Part shown: positions 50,801 through 59,593 of the stretch, in pieces
How positions within the stretch are numbered: the first letter of the stretch is position 1
Layout: every line of letters begins with the position of its first letter
Assembly (NCBI GenBank): GCA_051294375.1
Contig: CM119269.1
Coordinates: 17,656,265 to 17,720,264 of the forward strand
DNA length: 64,000 nt
DNA from: Paraspadella gotoi
Lineage: Eukaryota; Chaetognatha
Direction: 5' to 3'
Translations under genes and position numbers: made by a program
Notes under the pieces: generated by a model
Told to the model about the DNA's origin: nothing
Databases searched by the model: none
What the model saw: only the letters and a program-made list of their open reading frames with translations

Positions 50801-51015
50801 ATCCCCTAACGCCCGTCAAGCCGGAGCAGACGGACAAGGGTCGAGAAAAGCCACCAAAGTGCGACGGAAAGTGGGTCGGCAGTTACTGCGTCGTGGAAGG
50901 ACCGGGGGCGGCGCCGCGTCCGCCCAACGGCGCCGAAACGTGTCGAAGCGGCCTCGTCGCGGTCTTTCTTGGCGTCCTCTCAGCGAGGGCGCTGGCGGCG
51001 GCGCCATTGTGGTGA
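44640..51015 (+). CDS. Glypican, Dally-like / GPC4-GPC6 class, six coding exons (intact copy)
   Basis: GPI-anchored heparan sulphate proteoglycan of the cell surface; glypicans modulate Wnt, Hedgehog, BMP and FGF gradients. Coding exons are 44640-44961, 46252-46718, 48339-48638, 48891-49043, 49444-50139 and 50557-51015. All five introns are GT-AG and all phases agree, giving 798 residues. Order: long N-terminal extension, hydrophobic signal segment (about 83-100), cysteine-rich N domain (exons 2-3, twelve Cys), the conserved stretch reading [11 protein letters not shown] and [13 protein letters not shown] (exon 4), a furin-like RRRR site (432-435), a Gly-rich stretch, clustered Ser-Gly attachment sites (682, 684, 707, 712) beside an acidic run, and a hydrophobic GPI tail (779-798). 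The exon 4 motif resembles the GPC4/6 and Dally-like branch rather than GPC3/5 and Dally. A second, frameshifted copy lies inverted at 32555-38963. Family call very secure; subfamily fairly secure. Confidence 0.93.
45737..45807 (+). repeat. (GA)n array in glypican intron 1
   Basis: About 35 perfect GA dinucleotides in the first intron of the intact gene; the left-arm partner is (CT)n at 37780-37842, shorter and interrupted. Confidence 0.95.
45941..46013 (-). tRNA. tRNA-like sequence in glypican intron 1 (right arm), probably a pseudogene
   Basis: Inverted counterpart of 37558-37629 with one extra C in the T-arm (GTTCGATCCC). Same acceptor pairing and same defects in the D- and anticodon arms. 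Antisense to the intact glypican gene. Confidence 0.28.
46252..46718 (+). CDS. Glypican exon 2: start of cysteine-rich N domain
   Basis: Codes residues 108-263, entering in phase 1 after a CT-rich acceptor (ttctctcaag) and leaving in phase 0 at CAG|GTGCGT. Five Cys, including the CC pair in [10 protein letters not shown], open the N-lobe of the glypican core. The following helical, Phe-rich segment ([16 protein letters not shown]) is characteristic of the family. NGT is a possible N-glycosylation sequon. Confidence 0.92.
48339..48638 (+). CDS. Glypican exon 3: cysteine cluster
   Basis: Exactly 100 codons in phase 0-0, residues 264-363, between a ctcttcag acceptor and CAG|GTAGGG. Seven Cys, including the signature [16 protein letters not shown] and KGC spacing, match the central disulphide cluster of glypicans. 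With exon 2 this gives twelve Cys in the N domain. Confidence 0.93.
48891..49043 (+). CDS. Glypican exon 4: most conserved core segment
   Basis: Fifty-one codons, phase 0-0, residues 364-414, bounded by tctccctcag and GAG|GTGAGA. It contains the invariant-looking LEGPFNIE and [11 protein letters not shown] strings used to place the protein in the GPC4/6 and Dally-like branch. Confidence 0.93.
49085..49400 (+). other. Hairpin-rich element filling glypican intron 4
   Basis: Most of this 400-base intron is a non-repetitive, moderately GC block. It has perfect short stems: GATGCCC (49118-49124) with GGGCATC (49134-49140), and GGCGGT (49289-49294) with ACCGCC (49303-49308). Its inverted copy is at about 34195-34490. 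It could be a non-autonomous transposable element or a structured intronic RNA; no C/D or H/ACA snoRNA boxes are convincing. Confidence 0.35.
49444..50139 (+). CDS. Glypican exon 5: convertase site and C-lobe
   Basis: 232 codons, phase 0-0, residues 415-646, after acceptor ccattttccacag. It opens with a RQCGTPD Cys, then a tetra-arginine furin-type site (RRRR, 432-435) where glypicans are normally cleaved into two disulphide-linked chains. An Arg/Asp/Ala-rich insertion and a Gly-rich stretch with many GG pairs precede the conserved helix [18 protein letters not shown] and two further Cys (HNVCNN, EACWNG). The Arg-rich and Gly-rich stretches look longer than usual for the family. Confidence 0.92.
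50557..51015 (+). CDS. Glypican exon 6: glycosaminoglycan sites and GPI signal
   Basis: Residues 647-798 and the TGA stop. Ser-Gly repeats WAGSGSGDD and [10 protein letters not shown], with flanking acidic residues (six consecutive Asp at 693-698), are typical heparan sulphate attachment sites. [11 protein letters not shown] is followed by a spacer and a hydrophobic C-terminus (about 779-798, ending APLW) expected to be replaced by GPI; the exact omega site is not clear (NGAET or CRSG region). One Arg interrupts the hydrophobic tail. Confidence 0.9.
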   Translation, partial: EQLVALRSMTQRLKNAYNGMDVEWPETEPSVIWAGSGSGDDNAERIDDDDDDKEDYAETGSGIEGSGAGDVNAAAETPRDRHPLTPVKPEQTDKGREKPPKCDGKWVGSYCVVEGPGAAPRPPNGAETCRSGLVAVFLGVLSARALAAAPLW

Positions 51016-51152
51016 TCGCGGGAACCTGTCAACCTTCTGCGTTGACGCGTAAACCCCTTGCGTATCTGCATTTCCATCTCCCTCGTCATCCAACTCTTAC
51101 AATCTTCCACAAATCCTCTGACCTCCCACTTCATTGATTCTGCTCCGCCAAA

Positions 51153-51158
51153 AATAAA
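51153..51158 (+). promoter_or_regulatory. Candidate polyadenylation signal of the glypican gene
   Basis: AATAAA about 140 bases after the glypican stop codon, followed by A-rich sequence. The inverted copy of the same hexamer lies at 32408-32413 on the minus strand. Position is plausible for a short 3' UTR; other AATAAA hexamers further on cannot be excluded. Confidence 0.45.
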
Positions 51159-51159
51159 A

Positions 51160-54100
51160 ACGCAATATCGAAACTTGAATTTCCCAACGCACAAAGTTCG
51201 AGCGCGCGCGCAAAAAAACAAAAACAAAAAAAAAAAAGAGAAGGAAAAAGAGACCATCGGAAACAAAGTCTTTCTTTTTATTCGTCGTCGTTCGCTCACG
51301 TGATTTGTCTCGACATTCACGCCATTTCCCATTCCCTCTCCTCCCTCACCTCTTTCCATTGCCTGACCCTCATTAATATTTTCTCATATAAAAATATTGT
51401 TAAGATTCCAACCGACGGTTTCCCCCCCCCCGTTTCTTTTTTAATCCTCCCTTTTTTGGACTTCGCTTTCTCTTTGACATTTGAATCTCATTAGTCATTC
51501 ATCGTTCTCTCTTTTCCAGTTTTCTATTTTTTCTTTTTTTCTTTTTATATCTTTTTTCAATTTTTTTTTCAGCCATAGCAACTAGCTTCTTTCTTTTCAA
51601 TACTTCTTCTTCTGTCGTTTCCAGTTAATTCTTTTTTAATACCTTTTTATGTGTTTATAACTTTTGCCCTTCCCCAGTCGTCATCATTTGTCTTTTTATC
51701 ATTTTGACATTTCCAGTCTTCATTTCTCCTCCGCTTCCTTCCCTTGTCGACCCCCACATTCGAATTCGGATTTGTCATTTTCGAGTCATTTTTTATCTCC
51801 TCTCGTCAATTCCAACCTTCTTGAGATGTAATAGCATCGATTCCTCTCTCTCTCTATTATTGAGGCGAAAGAAAGCTTCCCTAGTAATTTTGTTTTATTT
51901 TACTTTTAAGTTGTTGTAATATACTGTGTATAGCTGTTTTTTTTTAAAATCGGGTGGCGCCTTATGACGTCATCATATTACGTAGAAGTAAAAAAAAGCT
52001 ATTTTGTTTCCCCGATACTTTATTTAACCTTTTTTTTAATATTACAATTGAGTGGCATATGATTTTCGTTATTGTTCTGTTTTTTTCGTTCTACGCCACG
52101 GTCGTCGAGAATATTATTATTAATTCGGTTTTTTTTTTCTAATTAATGTGTATTCTTTTTGTCGCGTCGTTTGTTCATTGTAAAATGAAACAAAAAGCAG
52201 TGATACGTTGAAATAAAAATTAAAAAAAAAAACTTGTGGGTCGTCATTCTCCCATTCGTCAATTAGCGAATTGATTTTGACAGCAAAAGCTCTCTCTCTA
52301 TCTCTCTCTCTTTAACACACACCACACACGCGCACACGAGGTTCGTCAGTAGGATGTCTAAGCAAATTTTTCTGTGTGTGTGAGAGAGAGAGAAAGAGAA
52401 AAAGATCCTGAGATATTCGCACCTCAGTGGTGGGCTGAAGCTTAATTAGTTAGCAACGAAACTCATTAAGGGTTTCTGCTCCTTCGAGGCCGAACTTCGT
52501 GGCGTTTTCATTACCGGTCGGATTTTCGAATTGACATTGAGGGTTGAAAAAGATTTATAAACAGAGCAAGACAATAAAATAAGAGCTTCTCCGCCACTGA
52601 CGTTTCTGTCCTGTCCTAAAGAAAAAATCTTATAAATTCTTATAAATTCTATAGTAATATTAAGGTGGGACAGAGTTCAATATTAAATATTTTTTTCAAA
52701 TAAATTTTTTTTTGTTTTGCTAATTTTTTTTTTAATCGATTTTAACTGTGTTTAATGACTAAGTCTATTACTCTATAGCTTGGTAACTGAGCAACTGTCT
52801 AAATATAGGACGTGATATTGAACTAACCAAAAAAGCATTTATACTTTGAATAAGACAAATAGAATTCGTTGTAAATGTGAAGATGGGTATGTGGTATGTG
52901 GTATGTTGTTCAAATCTAGGAAAAGAAGCGGGAAATTATAAGAATGCTAGGAAAATGAGGAAAACATTATGGAGAAAGTAGGATTAAATTTATCTCAATA
53001 CCATTGAACCCAAACTCACCCAACTCACCCAAGACCAAGAAATTCGTAATTTAATTATTTCGTAAAATTAATTTTAAACCATATAACTAAAGCTAATCTC
53101 TTACAAAATTCTTAACCGAAATACCTAATCATCAACGATAATATCTCACTCTAACCCATACCATATTCTTTCACCCTAATTCTGAACCAGCGCTGAAATG
53201 GGGCGCTTTTGGAAAGTATTACTTTATATTGTATACTATATATAGTAGTAATTTTATTTTTAAATAAAATAAACCTCAAATTATTTTTAAACAATAGTCA
53301 CTTTAAAACTACCTATATGAGAGACTTACTAGTTTTCAATCTATTTTGACTTAAATTTATTGTGGATCTTTTTTTCATTTTGTCGATACCAACAAGCATT
53401 AAGGTAGGGCAACATCGCTTACCTTGCCACTGCAGCCTTCGGGAACAAATTTTCTGTCTCAAGAGTACATCTTTCGGAAAGAGAGCGAGAGAGAGAGAGA
53501 GACAAAGATTAATTGGCTGACGAAAAGTACCCGATGAAGAGAGAAAAAAAGGAGTCTGAAGCGAGGAAATTGTCCAGATCACGACATTGTCTTGATTGAG
53601 CAAGAGCGTTTTCGACTTTCATAATTACCGATTGATAATTACAGAATTAAAACCTACTTTGTTTGATATTTAAAACAAGTTTAAAAGAAAATGAACTTTT
53701 TTAAAAAAGTCTAATATGTTTTGCCAGAACTTTTTCCCAAAAGCAAAGCCAAGCCGATTTTTTTTCATAGGGAATGATGCTGGGTTGGCCTATTCTATCC
53801 ATTAATAAAGAAATAAAAAACCGCGAAAGAAAAACAATATAACTTTTCTCCTATTTTTTTTCCATATTCGTCCTCATATTCGCCTGACGCGATGTAATTT
53901 CAGACTTAATCTCGCACTTCGCCGATTCTGGAGAGGTGCTTCGCCGAGTCTAACGCGGCACTATGCCGACACTAATGCGGCGTTTTGCCGACCCTGACCA
54001 GGTACTATGCCGACCCTGATGCGACGGTCTTCAAAAATTTCGTGTCGCGAGTTTCGATGGAAGCGATGGACGAAGTTTTAGTGTTATTCTAACCAGTTTG

Positions 54101-54307
54101 TTTACTATTAAAAAATGATTACAATAAAAAGCATTTTGAATGAGTTTAGTTTACTTTACCCAATAAGTTTCAGAATATTTTCGATTTTTTAAAAACTATC
54201 GTATGATTTGGCCTTACTAACCTAATTTGACTGTTTTACTATTTTTTAAATCCCGAAACAATTTGCCTCGCTTGAAAAGTATTTTGAATATATTTTAACC
54301 TCAGCTA
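51160..54307. other. Downstream part of right arm, no gene seen
   Basis: 3' flank of the glypican: pyrimidine-rich near 51340-51620, AT-rich beyond, short GA/CT tracts near 52290 and 53480, and the 22-bp hairpin minisatellite. The equivalent left-arm part is 29221-32400 and is likewise empty. Confidence 0.6.
53913..54030 (-). repeat. Hairpin minisatellite, about 22-bp units (right arm)
   Basis: Units such as GCGGCACTATGCCGACACTA and GCGGCGTTTTGCCGACCCTG follow one another with small length changes. Each unit can fold into a 4-5-bp hairpin. Similar single units appear near 21650 and 55089. Confidence 0.68.
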
Positions 54308-56684
54308 ACGCTTAGCATTTTTTTTCGTTATATATAAACTTTTGATATCATTGCTATTCACCTTGCCAACAAAAAAAGGTGTTGGATGCAAAATTAGATT
54401 TCATATTTCAATATTCTCTTCACCAATAACTAATTACCTAATGGAAATTAAGAATATCGGCTAACGCAAAAGGCTCCACGCTCCTCGGTTCGGCCTTAAA
54501 TTCTTTCACAGAATCAGAAACGCGGCGTGATCATACTATCACCGACCACCCCCCCCCCGCATTGGTAACGCTCTTTCGCTGATCTTTTTTAGCTTTTCCT
54601 CTCCGCGGATTCCTGTCGCCTTCCCATGGAGATAGGCAGAGAGGCAGAGAGGCAGAGAGGCAGAGAGAGAGAGAGAGAGAGAGAGAAAAAAGAGAGAGAG
54701 AGAGTCAGTCAGTCAGGACATCCTTCGTTGCCTCGGGGATTTTTTTTGGATCTCACAGAGGAGCAGACCATCACGCTTCGCCGCCGCCGCCTCCTTCATC
54801 TCCGCAGAAAACTTGACCATAGCGGCTCGGGATCAGGCCTTCAAGGGATTTTCCGGCTCCGGTTCCCCGAAATCCGGAAAAACCCACAATTCCGACTTCT
54901 TTCGATCCGGAAAAAGCTTACAATCTCTCTGCCTCCTTGTTTTGGTTCTTGCAGCGGCGTGTTTTTCTTTTCTTTTTTTTTTTTTTGCCTCCGTGCGATT
55001 CCAGTGTGAATTGGGGATTGTTGTGTGAGCGTTGAGAGAGAGAGAGAGAGAGAGAGAGATAAAGGTAACGAATTAGCACTTAAGCGGCGGCGTTACGCCG
55101 TTAGTACGTAAGTCTGAAGCAGATAATATCGTAATGAAGCTCGGCATTAGGCTTATTCGACGATTCACCGAAGCCTTAATGTGGACCCGCGTGAAATCGG
55201 CTCAGTTTCCCGAAGATGCGGGGTCATCGAGGTAAAACAGGTCGACGGGTAAGACGTCACTGACCCTCGTTGGTGGGTTCGTTTGATTTCAAGGAGGGAA
55301 TCCGGTTAGAAACGTCACAGTTATAACACGATGATGGAAAGCGACTGACTGATAGATTAAAAGAGTGATTTATAAAATTAATTACTCTTAGCAAGACAGA
55401 GCATCAACACCTTATGTTTTGAACTCTGCTGTTACAATTAAGCGCGACACGCAACGGAACATTTCGGTCGGCTTCAACGTAAAGCCTTTTGTTTTAAACA
55501 TGACAAGTTTTCGGTCATTTTTTTCTTTGAATAGAATAAAATAAATAGATATTAGATAGATAAAAATACGTATTTCAGTTATTATGGCAGTTGTTAAATT
55601 TAGGTATTGGTAGTCGACAAAAACTAGAGATTTGTCATTTGATTTGTAAATTACAGCATTCATTGTTCCAGATCTTAATAATAATATTATTCATGCCACC
55701 ATTATTTGACACTCGTTCAGCCGCCTATCGGAAAGGAAAGAGTAAGGTGAAAAGAAAGATATTTTTTGAATTGTAAAAAACTGAAGGATTCAGATAATTC
55801 GGCCATATAAATTTTTAAGAAGCCACTAATAAAAATTTCAAATTATTTAAAATTTAATTTAAATAAAATATAATTTTATTTATTAAAATATAATTTTATT
55901 TATTATTTAAATAAATTCTATATTTTTAAGTTTTTTATTGAGTTTGAAATTATTCAACGATTTATTTTGGGACAGTGAACATTTTTCGGCTTTAATTCAA
56001 GTCTTCATCACATTTTTTTTTATTTTAAAAAATATTTAAGAAAAGAATCTTTCGCCCGTATCCGTATCCGAATTACGATGTCTAATATGTGCGTTTAATT
56101 TCGAATTCAACACCGAATAATTAATTAAATAGTAGAGAAAGAAACTATTCCTTTGAGGACAGTGTTTTTAGACAAACAGATCTTTGTAATGAATTTTTTC
56201 TACGTTTGTCAAACAAAGTGAAGATGTCCTGGTAACCAAAGAAGCTACTTAAGTCACGAATACTTTCCCATCTGTTAAATCTAACTTATAACTTATAACT
56301 AACGTCTTCAAAATCATTGTTATTCTCTAATTATTTCCCCCCCCTTCATTTTCCCACTGGCCGGTGGAGGGGTTTCAAATAAATTATGACGATAAACCAC
56401 CGACAACTATGGTAGCTTAGCTACCAAGCCAGAGGTCATTACGCTCGAGTAGATACTGACACGCATGACAATTACCGTCGTTCATGTCACGCCCTCTTCT
56501 CGTGACTTAATTCCCAACGAAAGTTATTAGAGCGAGATACTTCTCGTGTCTCGGTCATCCCTCATAGAAAAAAAAAATCTAATTTCTGGAATCATGTTCT
56601 ATTTTAAGATGTCAATGTTTTTTTACACCGAGGAAAAATCTTGGAAAAACCGAAGCGACGATCCAAAATAATTTGATTAAAGAA
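54308..56684. other. Unique stretch between palindrome and ASB-like gene
   Basis: Starts with a C-run (54548-54559) and a short (GA)n (54657-54706), passes a GC-richer patch near 55080-55230 that contains one unit resembling the GCGGC hairpin repeat, and becomes AT-rich with near-repeats of AAAATATAATTTTATTTATT at about 55865-55910. No firm gene. Confidence 0.55.
54813..55028 (+). CDS. Possible membrane-anchor ORF just beyond the palindrome
   Basis: A frame without an ATG reads FKGFSGSGSPKSGKTHNSDF and then LCLLVLVLAAACFSFLFFF, a convincing single hydrophobic segment preceded by basic residues, to a TGA at 55026-55028. The poly-T tract supplies several of the Phe codons, so part of the hydrophobicity is low complexity. 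It could be an internal exon of a type II membrane protein or chance. Confidence 0.18.
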   Translation: MTIAARDQAFKGFSGSGSPKSGKTHNSDFFRSGKSLQSLCLLVLVLAAACFSFLFFFFASVRFQCELGIVV

Positions 56685-58646
56685 ATGGATCCGGCGTCTC
56701 CTCCGAAAGAACGAAAAACGTCCGGCGGATCTGTCGGAAACGTTCGACGAACTTTTATAATGATCAAATTTTGTAAGAAAAACAAATTGCTCTACAAACG
56801 GAAGCACTTGTCCCGAAAGATTAATATAGAGAATTAATTTAAATATCAACTCGATGCATCGATCATGGTGCTCGGAACACACCACTTACTTCCCCAGCCT
56901 CTGCGGGAGAATTGATAATGAGAGATTTAAATTTTAGAGGTAAGTCTGCTTCAAATTACGAATGAAACCGGCCTTGGCAAAAGTATACGTTTAATTCCAA
57001 ATCTCCATAAAAATGGTATAATATTCTGAGCCTATATTTTAAAGTATAGTTTAATTCCAAATTTCCATAAAAAATGGTATAATATTCCTATATTTTATAA
57101 AAAAAAACAAAAGGTTCAACCCCAACGGCCCGATTTTCAACGGCACCCAATCCAAAACCAAGCATTCTTGTCAAAGAACGCACGGGTGTTAATCTCAATG
57201 AACAACATGCTCAAGATTCTCTTCAAAAAACCGAAAAAGAAATAGCGAGAGCTGGGTAAGTTCTCAAAAGTGGAGTTCTGAATATCAGATGACATTAATC
57301 AAAAGAACTCCTCTCTTCAGTTCTCTTTTCACAGCGAACGGGAGCCTCAACGAAGCGTCGAGGTTTCGACGGACGATTACCTCCTCACGTCCGCTGAGGG
57401 CCGAAGGAGAAAGATTTTTCAAGGTCTCAAGCAGGACAGGTGGGTCCGCACTCCGCAGGCAACAGTTTTTGACAGGATTTTAAATACCGGAAACGAATTT
57501 CTCCCATTTCGCGATTTCTCTTTCTTGAAATTAAAAATTATTATCAGAACTTGTTTCGGAGTGAGATTTAGGCACTATACCGTATACAATTACATTAGTT
57601 AGTGGCAGGGGAATACAATGTCCTAATTAAACGAAATGTTTCCTCGAAGGAAATTCGGAAGCCGCTCCTCCCACCACCATCGCTCCTTATACCGCCTCCC
57701 TGCTCGATCGAAGGCGTTGTTTCGAATCAGCCACGAGCGTCAACGACGCTGCACAAACAGGCAATCGGAGAGAATCGCTCGTCGAAGGCTTGAAAAAGCG
57801 ACTCGATTTCGCTCTCCGGACAAACCTCTCAGAGGAATCGACGTTTTTGTTGCGGGTAAGGAGCGTTGGGGGGGGGGAAAGAAACTTGTCCTTCTACACA
57901 TCAAGGTTTTGGCAATGCGTTGACCCAATGGCTATGCTATGCCCCGCCAACTTCTTTCCTAGGCTCTCCGCTCTCTCGACGTTCCTCTTTCCGAACCCCT
58001 TCTCTCCGGTGGCGATCCCCCCCTCCTTCGCGCCGTTTGGCACGGTAACGAGGCCGCAGTCCGTGCCCTTGTTGATGCCGACGTGGTCTTGTCGCAGGAG
58101 GGCGTGTCGCGCGTAGTCAAAGCGGCGACGCTATACGGACGCGGCGCGGTTAGAGACTCCGGCGTATTGGAACCGCTTATTGTCGCCAGTTTAAGAGACG
58201 CTAGGAATGTGGACCAATCACTTCGTCAGGCATTGGTTGATTGGGCGATTGGGCGCGACGAAGAAGTGACGAAGCATCTTTTGGTCGCCGGTGAGATGCG
58301 ATGCGAAGTGTCAGATGCCAGATAAGATCAATTGAATTGGAGAGTTCGCTGCAAAAATCAGGACGTTGATGTCTCAACTATCTTAATTCTAAACATTTTG
58401 TTTCGAGTCATTAATTTATCATAATAAATATCTTGCTTATTAGGACTCGCTCTGACGCCAAAGGAATTAAAAAGACTGACTTCCAAAAATGATGCTCTCG
58501 GCTTGTGGACCAAAGAATATGAAGAGAACAAATTCAGCTTGCAAAGCTTGTGTCGCACAGTTGTTAGACGAACTAATAAAGATGTTTTCAAACGAAATTG
58601 CGCCACTTTACCGGTTGCAATTAAACGCTATCTTCTTTTGTGCTGA
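56685..58646 (+). CDS. Ankyrin-repeat and SOCS-box (ASB-like) protein, about seven exons
   Basis: Likely substrate adaptor of an Elongin BC-Cullin 5 ubiquitin ligase. Proposed exons: 56685-56772, 56898-56939, 57114-57255, 57335-57439, 57650-57855, 57963-58290, 58444-58646. Exons 1-4 chain in phase (1,1,2,2) and exons 5-7 chain in phase (0,1). The exon 4 to exon 5 junction does not, so a small exon is missing, a boundary is wrong or an indel is present. The product is about 370 residues and starts MDPASPPKERK. The second half has ankyrin-like helices (PLLRAVWHGNEAAVRALVDA, then ALVDWAIGRDEEVTKHLLVAG). The C-terminus carries a BC box fitting S-L-x3-C-x3-V (SLQSLCRTVV) and a Cul5-box-like LPVAIKRYLLL ending at the TGA; the usual LPxP has Ala in place of the last Pro. 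The ankyrin part is divergent and could be another helical repeat. The 3' half is more secure than the 5' half. Confidence 0.68.
56981..57098 (+). repeat. Tandem duplication of about 60 bp in an ASB-like intron
   Basis: Two units (56981-57041, 57042-57098) share GTTTAATTCCAAAT, CCATAAAAA, TGGTATAATATTC and CCTATATTTT with a few changes. They lie in intron 2 of the ASB-like gene model. Confidence 0.85.
57963..58290 (+). CDS. Ankyrin-like exon of the ASB-like gene
   Basis: Enters in phase 0 after the pyrimidine-rich acceptor cttctttcctag and leaves in phase 1 at a GTGAGA donor. It codes 109 residues with at least two helix-turn-helix units of ankyrin type, the first reading LLRAVWHGNEAAVRALVDA. 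GC content is higher than in the flanking introns, as expected for coding sequence here. Confidence 0.68.
58444..58646 (+). CDS. SOCS-box terminal exon of the ASB-like gene
   Basis: Final exon, entering in phase 1 after a 153-base GT-AG intron (58291-58443). It codes 66 residues ending in the SOCS box: the BC box SLQSLCRTVV binds Elongin C, and the downstream LPVAIKRYLLLC matches the position of the Cullin box. Residues before it (GLWTKEYEENKF) link to the ankyrin-like region. Confidence 0.75.
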
Positions 58647-59205
58647 AATTTTCAAAATAAGAAAATCATGCCATGTTATTTATTTATTTATTTCAATATC
58701 TCACGACGAAAAAGTTTCGTTTTGAAGTATTTAGTTGCGATGATAATAATAATAATTGCAATAATGTTATGATATAAATGAAATGAGGTATGTTTATTTG
58801 TTGGATAAATTAATTGTATCGATGTCATATATATATTGTGCAAAGACACATTTTTTATCGATTTTTGACAATTTTCTTTATTTTCTTGTTAAAACAGCCA
58901 ATTTTAAATAAATTTTCAATGATATTTTATGGTTTATTAGATTCATTCTAATAAAAAATTTCTATAAGATTTGTATTTGCATTGCATCAATATCTTTAAA
59001 CCGAAAAAAATGGCGCAGACCGGAAGTGGCTGTCAAAAAAAATTTAATTTAGGAAGTTTGCCAAAAAAATGTATTTTTTTAAAATCTACTCAAACAAATA
59101 TTACATATTTTTCAATTATTCAATATTTTTCAATAAAACAGTGAAACAAGTAATTTGCAAATTTTTATAAGAAAGCTTGATAATATTATAATTTTTGTGA
59201 GTCAT

Positions 59206-59593
59206 TGCTAAAGATAGGAAAAAGATAGATGCATGGGACGAAGATGCAGAATTTGTTCGTCTCTGTCTTAATTTATAAAATTTGGAGCGCTAGAACGGGA
59301 TCAACAAATACGATTTGACCGAACTTGCGCTCTAAACGAAGAAGAACAGGCTTGTCGAGAAAAACGGATAAGAAAAACGGTGAGACTAGATTTGATTTTC
59401 AAAATATCTTAAATTTTAAAGTATTGTAAAATATTTTTTTAAGACGCATTTTATAATAAATATCAAGCTTTTATGATTATAGAAAGACAACTATGACGTA
59501 CCCTCAGATGTCATAAAAGTTCCAGAGATTTCATCATTACAATCTGATGATGCTGACGATTCAGAATGCCGGAAACTATTTCAGTCACATTAA
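59206..59593 (+). CDS. 3' end of an unrecognised gene, two or three exon-like pieces
   Basis: The last exon, 59483-59593, reads KDNYDVPSDVIKVPEISSL and continues acidic to a TAA stop. It joins in phase 0 across a GTGAGA...AG intron (59380-59482) to an exon ending at 59379 that reads ERDQQIRFDRTCALNEEEQA and then a basic stretch. Just upstream, about 59206-59271, a different frame reads DAWDEDAEFVRLCLN before a TAA, so either a further splice or a one-base frameshift separates them. AATAAA follows at about 59838. I do not recognise the family; the visible content is charged and helical, with no clear domain. It could be a decayed retrocopy instead of a live gene. Confidence 0.4.

Larger units (their letters stand above)
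42027..54307 (-). repeat. 12.3-kb inverted duplication, right arm (contains intact glypican)
   Basis: Reverse complement of the left arm. Between the inner ends lie about 420 bases of unpaired sequence (41571-41992) and the 25-N gap. Homology ends at 54307, where both flanks diverge abruptly. A second, 10-N gap interrupts this arm at 42956-42965. Confidence 0.93.

Noticed and set aside
57602-57923. Alternative frames over ASB-like exon 5 (starting MAGEYNV and MFPRRKF)
   Set aside because: One hits a stop before the donor and the other is Arg/Ser/His-rich. The third frame leads in phase 0 into the ankyrin-like exon.
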